Below are positions 24,267-29,464 of a DNA stretch of 29,464 nt, piece after piece. Below the pieces are notes generated by a model. That model did no database searches. It was not told the origin of the DNA and was given only the letters and a program-made list of their open reading frames with translations. The number at the start of each line of letters is the position of its first letter. Positions within the stretch are counted from its first letter, which is position 1. The position numbers and the translations under genes were made by a program. The DNA is from JAFMIT01 sp049421205 (GTDB taxonomy: Bacteria > Actinomycetota > Actinomycetes > S36-B12 > UBA5976), in the NCBI GenBank assembly GCA_049421205.1, contig JBMSMQ010000011.1, positions 1 to 29,464 on the forward strand, written 5' to 3'.

Positions 24267-24732
24267 TTGGGCCACCTTGGCGATATTCTGCCAGTGCTTC
24301 AAGGATTTCTCGCTGAAGGTCAAACATTTCTTTGTGCTCAATCTCTTCTTGATGGTCAAAACCTAAACAATGAAGCACACCGTGAACAACCAAGAGATCA
24401 AGCTCATCTTCAAATAGGACATTTTGGTTCTGAGATTGTTGCAAGATGTAATCAGGGGAAAACACTAAGTCACCAAGAATTCCTGCCTGAGACTCTTCAC
24501 CTGGATTGAGTGGACGTAATTCATCCATAGGGAAAGCCAATACATCTGTAGGGGCATCCTCATTCATATACTCAAGATTCAAACTGTGCATTTCAGTTTC
24601 ACTTACAAAACTAATCGAAACTTCGGTATCAATGTCTAATCCCATATATCCCATTGCGAAAATTGTCGTTTGCAGAACTCGAACCTCATTAATCTTGAAA
24701 TCAGTGTCATTGGAAATCTGAATGCTTTGCAT
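24259..24732 (-). CDS. ybeY: Endoribonuclease YbeY
   Basis: YbeY is a metal-dependent RNase for 16S rRNA 3'-end maturation and ribosome quality control. The 157-residue protein has the H3 metal site H117, H121 and H127 in VHGVLHCLGFDH, plus the APTDVLAFPMDE and GILGDLVFSP segments. It begins five bases after the phoH stop; phoH-ybeY is a near-universal pair. Length and residues are normal. Confidence 0.96.
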   Translation of the reverse strand: MQSIQISNDTDFKINEVRVLQTTIFAMGYMGLDIDTEVSISFVSETEMHSLNLEYMNEDAPTDVLAFPMDELRPLNPGEESQAGILGDLVFSPDYILQQSQNQNVLFEDELDLLVVHGVLHCLGFDHQEEIEHKEMFDLQREILEALAEYRQGGPIE

Positions 24733-24737
24733 GCTTT

Positions 24738-25706
24738 TTATTTACCTTGCATTTTTTGTTCATCCCAACGGGTGTAGGCATCCACAATATCTGCAACTAA
24801 TTTATGTCGCACCACATCTTGTGAACTCAGCCGACAAAACTGGACATCTTGAACGCCTTCTAAAATCTCCTGCACAACCTTTAATCCACTTCGCGTACCA
24901 AGTGGCAAATCAACCTGGGTCGTATCCCCAGTAACAACTATTTTGGAGCCAAAGCCAAGTCGGGTTAGAAACATCTTCATTTGCTCTGCCGTTGTATTTT
25001 GCGCTTCATCCAGAATGATGAATGCATCATTCAACGTTCTACCTCGCATATATGCAAGCGGAGCGACTTCAATCGTTCCACTTGTCATCAATCGCGGAAT
25101 TTTTTCTGGTTCAATCATGTCGTGAAGGGCATCATAAAGCGGACGTAAATACGGATCGATCTTCTCACTCAGCGTTCCTGGCAGAAAGCCAAGTCGTTCA
25201 CCTGCTTCAACGGCGGGTCTCGTAAGTACTATTCGATTCACCCGCTTTGCCTGAAGTGCTTGAACAGCTTTGGCTACGGCCAAATAGGTCTTTCCTGTAC
25301 CTGCAGGTCCCAAACCAAAAACAATTGTGTGATTATCAATTGCATCTACATATTTCTTTTGGTTCAAAGTTTTTGCTCGAATTGTTCGGCCACGGTTACT
25401 GAGAATTCCAGTTGTTAGAACATCAGATGGAGAAAGTGAGTTTTCTTGACGCAATATTTGAATTGATCGCACTGCGGCTTCTGGATTTAAGGTTGCTCCA
25501 GTTCTCACAATGACTTGTAACTCTGCAAAAAGTTGATCTAGAAGTGCAACAACTTCATTTTCCCCAGTAATGTGAATTTCATTTCCTCGGACCAAAATGT
25601 TGGCGTCTGGAATTTGTTGTTCAATTGTCTTCAAGATCTCGTCAGCAGAACCAAGAATAGAAACCATTTGGATACTTGATGGCACTACGATAATACTGTC
25701 AACCAC
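24738..25706 (-). CDS. phoH: PhoH-like ATPase
   Basis: PhoH proteins are P-loop ATPases thought to unwind or help degrade RNA, often with YbeY. The 322-residue protein has a small KH-like N-terminal region, then Walker A at 133-140 (GPAGTGKT), RIVLTRPAVEAGERLGFLPG and Walker B in AFIILDEAQNTT, with sensor motifs VVTGDTTQVDLP and RSGL. Start is GTG at 25706, overlapping the HIT gene stop (TAGTG). No oddities seen. Confidence 0.95.
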   Translation of the reverse strand: MVDSIIVVPSSIQMVSILGSADEILKTIEQQIPDANILVRGNEIHITGENEVVALLDQLFAELQVIVRTGATLNPEAAVRSIQILRQENSLSPSDVLTTGILSNRGRTIRAKTLNQKKYVDAIDNHTIVFGLGPAGTGKTYLAVAKAVQALQAKRVNRIVLTRPAVEAGERLGFLPGTLSEKIDPYLRPLYDALHDMIEPEKIPRLMTSGTIEVAPLAYMRGRTLNDAFIILDEAQNTTAEQMKMFLTRLGFGSKIVVTGDTTQVDLPLGTRSGLKVVQEILEGVQDVQFCRLSSQDVVRHKLVADIVDAYTRWDEQKMQGK

Positions 25707-26044
25707 TAGTGCACTTTCCCGTTCATTGCCGACAAAGGTTCTCCTGCCAAAATGTGGGCGTGTACATGAAACTCTGTTTGACCAGCATCTTTGCCTGTAT
25801 TAAAAATAACTCGATAGCCATTGTGATCAAAAGTTGCCGCCGTCTCTGAAATTGCGACTAAGTAATTTGTATTTGATGAATTGGAAAACTCTGCAATATC
25901 TTTCGTGTGAACTTTTGGTACAACGATTACGTGAATCGGTGCCACAGGATTAATGTCATGAAAGGCAACAAAATCATCATTCTCAAAGACTTTGGATGAT
26001 GGAATTTCACCGGAGACAATCCTGCAAAACACACATACACTCAT
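25706..26044 (-). CDS. HIT-family (histidine triad) nucleotide-binding protein
   Basis: A 112-residue HINT-type hydrolase. It starts CVFCRIVSGEIPSSKVF with zinc-type cysteines C4 and C7, and the triad is GQTEFHVHAHILAG with H93, H95 and H97. HINT proteins cut purine nucleoside phosphoramidates; the physiological substrate is unsettled. It follows rsmE with no gap and overlaps phoH by one base. A HIT gene between rsmE and phoH is common in Actinobacteria. Confidence 0.95.
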   Translation of the reverse strand: MSVCVFCRIVSGEIPSSKVFENDDFVAFHDINPVAPIHVIVVPKVHTKDIAEFSNSSNTNYLVAISETAATFDHNGYRVIFNTGKDAGQTEFHVHAHILAGEPLSAMNGKVH

Positions 26045-26794
26045 TTACAACCACCGATTCGTTCTTGACATCACAATTCCTGCGGCCACTGTACCCGCCG
26101 TTGACGTCCGCAAAATAGTTGGTCCAAGTCGAACAACTGTGCCGCCTTTCTGGGTGAATTGTTCCAATTCTTCATCAGTGATGCCACCTTCAGGTCCAAC
26201 GACGAGCAAGATATCTCCTTGTAAGGGCATAGAAATACTTGAGAGTTTCAACTGTCCAGTTTCGTGCAATATGTATGCATTGCTGGTTTCAGAAATCAAT
26301 CTACAAACATCAGATGTCTCTGCAAGATTTGTTATTTGTGGGATGGTTGCTCGTCTTGATTGTTTTGACGCTTCTTTCGCGGTAGTTCGCCATTTCTTAA
26401 GACCTTTTTCGGCTTTTTCACTATCCCATTTCACAATACAACGACTAGCAGCCCAGGGGACAATGACATCGACTCCAACTTCAGTCAATAACTCGACAGC
26501 AAGTTCACTCCGTTCACCTTTGGCAAGCGCCTGAACGACAACAACTCGAGGTTGTGGCGGTGGTGTGAGAGTGAGGGCAACCACCCGGGCATAAAGTGTT
26601 GATTTGCCGTCGATTGACTCGACTTCACAATGTGCAAGCTTGCCTTCACCATCCGCTAACAACAATGAAGAGCCAATTTTCGTTCTCTGAACTGAAACTG
26701 CGTGGAAACCTTCGTCACCATCAAGTGTCAATAAGGTTCCGGCAACCGCTTGAGCCATCTTGGCAGATTCAATCAGGAATAATGATTCAACCAC
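26045..26794 (-). CDS. rsmE: 16S rRNA (uracil1498-N3)-methyltransferase RsmE
   Basis: RsmE methylates U1498 of 16S rRNA in the decoding region of assembled 30S subunits. The 249-residue protein has the N-terminal PUA-like domain and a SPOUT domain ending in ILLVVGPEGGITDEEL and VRLGPTILRTSTAGTVA, the family knot motifs; KGERSELAVELLTEVGVD and the KEASKQSRRATIP stretch are also typical. Start is GTG at 26794, overlapping the dnaJ stop (TAGTG). dnaJ-rsmE linkage is widespread. Confidence 0.95.
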   Translation of the reverse strand: MVESLFLIESAKMAQAVAGTLLTLDGDEGFHAVSVQRTKIGSSLLLADGEGKLAHCEVESIDGKSTLYARVVALTLTPPPQPRVVVVQALAKGERSELAVELLTEVGVDVIVPWAASRCIVKWDSEKAEKGLKKWRTTAKEASKQSRRATIPQITNLAETSDVCRLISETSNAYILHETGQLKLSSISMPLQGDILLVVGPEGGITDEELEQFTQKGGTVVRLGPTILRTSTAGTVAAGIVMSRTNRWL

Positions 26795-27897
26795 TACCTA
26801 CCGCCAAAGACATCGCGTAGTCGATCGAAAAACCCACTCGAGGTGTCACTAATGATTGCTTCAGGTGATTCTTCATCTCGAAGTTCTGCGAGTTTTTTCA
26901 ACAATTGAGTTTGTTCTGCATCAAGTTTCATTGGCGTTACGACACTAATATGAATGAGCAGATCACCAATGCCATTTCCTCGCAAATGTGGAATACCTTC
27001 ATTCTTACGCCGCAACGTGTCTCCGGACTGAGTTCCCGCTGGAATCGTGACATCAATCTCTCCACGCAACGTTTCCAGTTTTAACGTGGTACCAAGTGCT
27101 GCCGCTGTCATTGGAATTTGAATATCACAGTGAAGATTGAATCCTTGTCGATGAAACGTGGGATGTTCAGCTACATGAATCTCAATGTAGAGATCCGCGG
27201 CTGGTCCTGCTCCAATACCCACTTCACCACGACCAACCAATTGGATGCGACTTCCTGATTCAACCCCCGGCGGGATTTTGAAATCAATGGAATGTCGTGT
27301 TCGTACTCGACCTTCACTTGCACACTCTGTACAAGGATCTTGAATGACATTTCCATATCCACGACAGGTTGAGCATTCTCGGGTCATCATTACCTGTCCA
27401 AGAAAGGAGCGTTGAACAGTTTGGGTCTCACCGCGACCTTTACATGTCGTACAGGTTGTTGGCTGAGTTCCGTTCTTGGTCCCCAACCCCTGACAGACAT
27501 TGCACGCTACAGCGCTATCAACAGTGATTGACTTGTCTGCACCGAAGAGTGCTTCTTGTAATTCGATTTCAATGCGAATCAGAGCATCGCGACCACGAGC
27601 AACTCGTGGTTTTGGTCCCCTTGATCCCCCGCCAAAGAAAGCCCCCATAAAGTCGCCAAATCCAAATGAATCTGCAAATTCATCCATTGGATTTCCGCCC
27701 ATATCAAACACTCGCCGTTTTTCAGGATCCGAAAGCACTTCATAGGCGATCGTTACCTCTTTGAAGCGGTCTTGTGTTTTGGGATCAGGATTGACGTCAG
27801 GGTGTAATTCGCGAGCAAGTTTTCGATATGCCTTTTTTATTTCCTCGGCAGACGCCTCTGGTGATACCCCGAGAACTTGGTAATAATCCACGCTCAT
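26794..27897 (-). CDS. dnaJ: Molecular chaperone DnaJ (DnaJ2 type)
   Basis: This DnaK co-chaperone has a J domain (residues 4-66, HPD present in ELHPDVNPD), a Gly/Phe linker (FGFGDFMGAFFGGGS) and four zinc-finger repeats: CNVCQGLG, CTTCKGRG, CSTCRGYG and the degenerate CTECASEG, where one glycine is replaced. The C-terminal substrate domains and a short tail follow. Start at ATG 27897 (367 residues) with AAGAGG before it, overlapping the hrcA stop by one base; a GTG one codon earlier is possible. Linkage to hrcA and the zinc repeats fit DnaJ2 rather than the dnaK-operon DnaJ1. Confidence 0.96.
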   Translation of the reverse strand: MSVDYYQVLGVSPEASAEEIKKAYRKLARELHPDVNPDPKTQDRFKEVTIAYEVLSDPEKRRVFDMGGNPMDEFADSFGFGDFMGAFFGGGSRGPKPRVARGRDALIRIEIELQEALFGADKSITVDSAVACNVCQGLGTKNGTQPTTCTTCKGRGETQTVQRSFLGQVMMTRECSTCRGYGNVIQDPCTECASEGRVRTRHSIDFKIPPGVESGSRIQLVGRGEVGIGAGPAADLYIEIHVAEHPTFHRQGFNLHCDIQIPMTAAALGTTLKLETLRGEIDVTIPAGTQSGDTLRRKNEGIPHLRGNGIGDLLIHISVVTPMKLDAEQTQLLKKLAELRDEESPEAIISDTSSGFFDRLRDVFGGR

Positions 27898-28907
27898 CAC
27901 TTAGCCTCTTGCAGATATCGGCTAATGTAACTTGCGACTGCTGAAACCGTTGCCATATTCACCTCATAGTCCATATGAGTTGAGCCAACAATTCCAAGTT
28001 TCGCAACCGGCACATCGCTCGCTTTATAGGCGGAGGTAACAACTGAAGTTTCCACCAACGGCTTCAAAGAATTCTCTTTTCCAATCTTGACTTCAAGCGA
28101 ATCTGGCGCGCTTATCTCGCCGAGCAATTTCAGTAGCACAACATTTTCTTCCAGTGCTTCTAGCAGTGGTGCGAGAGTTTTAACGCTTTCGAATTTTGTC
28201 AGGTTTGAAGTGCCAGCAATCAATACACGTTCATCTCCGCGTTCTACAACTGAAGAAACTAGAGCGGCCACAATTAATTCGAGTACATGCTTGTTGAATT
28301 TACTATCACCTGCTTGTAAAGCAGTTAATATCTCAGGAATCTCAGAGAAATATCGATTTGCGCAGTTCTGGTTGAGTAAAACTTTCAGCGTATCAATATC
28401 TGTATCCGTGATTGAGTTCGGTAACTCAACTAGCTGCTGCTCAACGCGACCCGTGCTGGCTATCACAATCACTAATAGTTTTGTGGCAGTGAGTCCGACT
28501 AAATCTATGTGCCTTACCGTGGTTCTCTGAAGTGTTGGATACTGCACGATCGCGACCTGATGAGTAAGGGTTGAAAGTAGTTTCGTGGTTCTACTCATAA
28601 TTTCATCGAGATCTACTGCTGCACCTAAGAAATGTTCAATTGCATTTCTTTCAGCACTGCTAAGTGGCTTGAGAGTTGAAAGTTTGTCCACAAAGGTCCG
28701 ATATCCAAGATCAGTCGGAATACGCCCAGCACTCGTATGCGGGGCAGCAATTAGCCCTTCATCTTCAAGGCTCGCCATATCATTTCGAATCGTAGCGGGC
28801 GAGACACCGAGGCTGTGTTTCTCTGCAATTACCTTCGAGCCAACAGGTTCACCAGAGCGCACGAACTCTTCAACAATGGCTCGTAAAACCGAAAGTCGCC
28901 TATCCAC
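27897..28907 (-). CDS. hrcA: Heat-inducible transcription repressor HrcA
   Basis: HrcA binds CIRCE operators and represses chaperone genes until heat stress. The winged-helix N-terminus reads RRLSVLRAIVEEFV, GEPVGSKVIAEKH and GVSPATIRNDMASLEDEG, then APHTSAGRIPTDLGYR; the GAF-like and inserted dimerisation regions follow. I prefer GTG at 28907 (336 residues), which has GGCAGGG just before it and fits the start of relatives. A GTG at 28928 adds seven residues but would lie inside the CIRCE repeat. It heads a nine-gene series reaching era. Confidence 0.95.
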   Translation of the reverse strand: MDRRLSVLRAIVEEFVRSGEPVGSKVIAEKHSLGVSPATIRNDMASLEDEGLIAAPHTSAGRIPTDLGYRTFVDKLSTLKPLSSAERNAIEHFLGAAVDLDEIMSRTTKLLSTLTHQVAIVQYPTLQRTTVRHIDLVGLTATKLLVIVIASTGRVEQQLVELPNSITDTDIDTLKVLLNQNCANRYFSEIPEILTALQAGDSKFNKHVLELIVAALVSSVVERGDERVLIAGTSNLTKFESVKTLAPLLEALEENVVLLKLLGEISAPDSLEVKIGKENSLKPLVETSVVTSAYKASDVPVAKLGIVGSTHMDYEVNMATVSAVASYISRYLQEAK

Positions 28908-28921
28908 GTAATCCCTGCCTT

Positions 28922-28948
28922 TTGGCACTCGCTTTTCAAGAGTGCTAA
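28922..28948 (-). promoter_or_regulatory. CIRCE operator (HrcA binding site)
   Basis: The minus strand reads TTAGCACTC, nine bases, GAGTGCCAA. This matches the CIRCE consensus TTAGCACTC-N9-GAGTGCTAA at 17 of 18 arm positions. It lies 14 bases before the preferred hrcA start, so HrcA should repress its own operon. It is also about 65 bases upstream of the divergent DUF4870 start and could affect that gene. I could not settle the exact -35/-10. Confidence 0.93.
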
Positions 28949-29013
28949 TTTTAGGGCGAGTTGCAAATGTATGCTCAAATCAAGGGCATAAACTGTGCAT
29001 AGAAAGGATGTCT

Positions 29014-29400
29014 ATGTCGTACACACCACCTCCACCTCCAGCGGGAAACCAAGGTGGCTCCAATGACACGAATATCGCTGTCATTGCCCACCTCGGTACC
29101 TTGATCAATCTGATTTCAGGACTCGGATTCATTGTTCCCCTCGTGATTCTTTTAACTAAGGGTCGGGATTCTCAACTCGTTCGAGCCAATGCTGCAGAAT
29201 CATTGAATTTTCAGATCTCAATGATTATCTATGCGTTGGTCGGAGGAATTTTGACTGTAACTATTATTTTTGCAATAGTTGGAATTCCAATTCTTATCGT
29301 AATTGTGTTTTTAATCTTCATACTTCCAATCGTCGCAGCAGTAAGAACCTCCAATGGTCAAAGTTATCGATATCCAGCGACACTACGACTTATAAAGTAG
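29014..29400 (+). CDS. DUF4870 (Tic20-like) small membrane protein
   Basis: A 128-residue protein starting MSYTPPPPPAGNQ, a proline-rich cytoplasmic tail, followed by three hydrophobic segments. The NIAVIAHLGTLINLISGLGF stretch, then VRANAAESLNFQISMIIYAL and a final YRYPATLRLIK, is the DUF4870 pattern. Function is not known. ATG at 29014 has AGAAAGG six bases before it; an ATG two codons earlier overlaps that site. It is divergent from hrcA with the CIRCE site between them and converges on hemW through a long hairpin. Confidence 0.85.
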   Translation: MSYTPPPPPAGNQGGSNDTNIAVIAHLGTLINLISGLGFIVPLVILLTKGRDSQLVRANAAESLNFQISMIIYALVGGILTVTIIFAIVGIPILIVIVFLIFILPIVAAVRTSNGQSYRYPATLRLIK

Positions 29401-29404
29401 TTAC

Positions 29405-29448
29405 CTTGCAGATTATGTGGTGAGTTCTCTCACCACATAATCTGCAAG
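29405..29448. terminator. Perfect 20-bp hairpin between DUF4870 and hemW (likely bidirectional terminator)
   Basis: CTTGCAGATTATGTGGTGAG, a TTCT loop, then its exact complement. The left arm begins four bases after the DUF4870 stop. The right arm and most of the left lie inside the last codons of hemW on the other strand. There is only a short T-rich stretch (CCTTTTCT) after it on the plus strand. Strength and symmetry suit termination of two convergent genes, though a strict U-run is lacking. Confidence 0.65.
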
Positions 29449-29464
29449 TAGCCGTCCTTTTCTC
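29413..29464 (-). CDS. hemW: HemW (radical SAM heme chaperone), 3' end only
   Basis: The last 16 codons before a TAA at 29415-29413 translate to RKGRLLADYVVRELTT. This matches the usual HemW C-terminus (GRLLADxVVREL). hemW upstream of hrcA is the standard actinobacterial order, often lepA-hemW-hrcA-dnaJ. HemW binds heme and inserts it into respiratory enzymes. Only the tail is in the window, so the call depends on 16 residues plus context. The coding end overlaps the long hairpin. Confidence 0.7.
   Translation of the reverse strand, partial: RKGRLLADYVVRELTT

Noticed and set aside
24267..24359. Basic N-terminal extension of the CNNM protein
   Set aside because: It lies within ybeY in another frame; starts at 24266 or 24275 fit the family and the ribosome site.
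29026..29045. Repeat-like run of proline codons in the DUF4870 gene
   Set aside because: Proline-rich N-terminal tails are normal in this family and the run is short.
1..29464. CRISPR array, prophage, insertion sequence or integrative element
   Set aside because: No spaced direct repeats, transposase, phage gene or attachment-site duplication was seen; xerC has the dif-recombinase context and tRNA-Asn has no integrase beside it.

Overview
This window is a compact chromosomal segment from an actinobacterium with fairly low G+C (about 40-45% by eye). Several things point to Actinobacteria. The gene order rlmN-cdsA-frr-pyrH-tsf-rpsB-(M23 peptidase)-xerC-dprA-rnhB-lepB-rplS-trmD-rimM-khpA-rpsP is typical of the phylum. 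The second half, dnaG-dgt-dusB-glyS-zur-uppS-recO-era-CNNM-ybeY-phoH-rsmE-dnaJ2-hrcA-hemW, follows the order I recall from Mycobacterium tuberculosis. DnaJ is of the DnaJ2 type, and DUF6703 and DUF4870 proteins are present. Low G+C, start/stop overlaps at most junctions and the loss of some usual neighbours suggest a streamlined planktonic lineage, for example freshwater Nanopelagicales (acI). That placement is inference only.

Layout. The left block (1-4011, minus strand) is the translation/lipid cluster rpsB-tsf, a strong terminator, then pyrH-frr-cdsA-rlmN; rlmN is cut by the window edge. rpsB has a long structured leader. A plus-strand M23 peptidase gene (4099-4617) faces xerC. From 10661 down to 4592 runs rpsP-khpA-rimM-trmD-rplS-lepB-lepB-rnhB-dprA-xerC, covering ribosome and tRNA maturation, protein secretion, RNA/DNA hybrid removal and recombination. 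A tRNA-Asn(GTT) gene lies between rpsP and dnaG.

The middle block (10904-17967) holds dnaG-dgt, a YdcF-like protein, dusB, glyS and a phosphoribosyltransferase-like/ABM-like pair. Divergent from that pair is the plus-strand DUF6703-zur pair, which converges on uppS-recO (minus). A plus-strand AI-2E-family transporter gene converges on era. The right block (21246-28948) is one tightly packed series, hrcA-dnaJ-rsmE-HIT-phoH-ybeY-CNNM-EamA-era, headed by a clear CIRCE operator. It appears to put ribosome maturation genes under the heat-shock repressor HrcA. A divergent DUF4870 gene and the 3' end of hemW close the window, separated by a perfect 20-bp hairpin.

I found no prophage, insertion sequence, CRISPR array, secondary-metabolite cluster or defence system. 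No stretch over 300 bases lacks a gene. The points most worth a second look are regulatory: possible RNA leaders before rpsB, rpsP and rplS, the CIRCE-headed operon, and the terminator-like hairpin built into the end of hemW. I see no convincing new multi-gene system.
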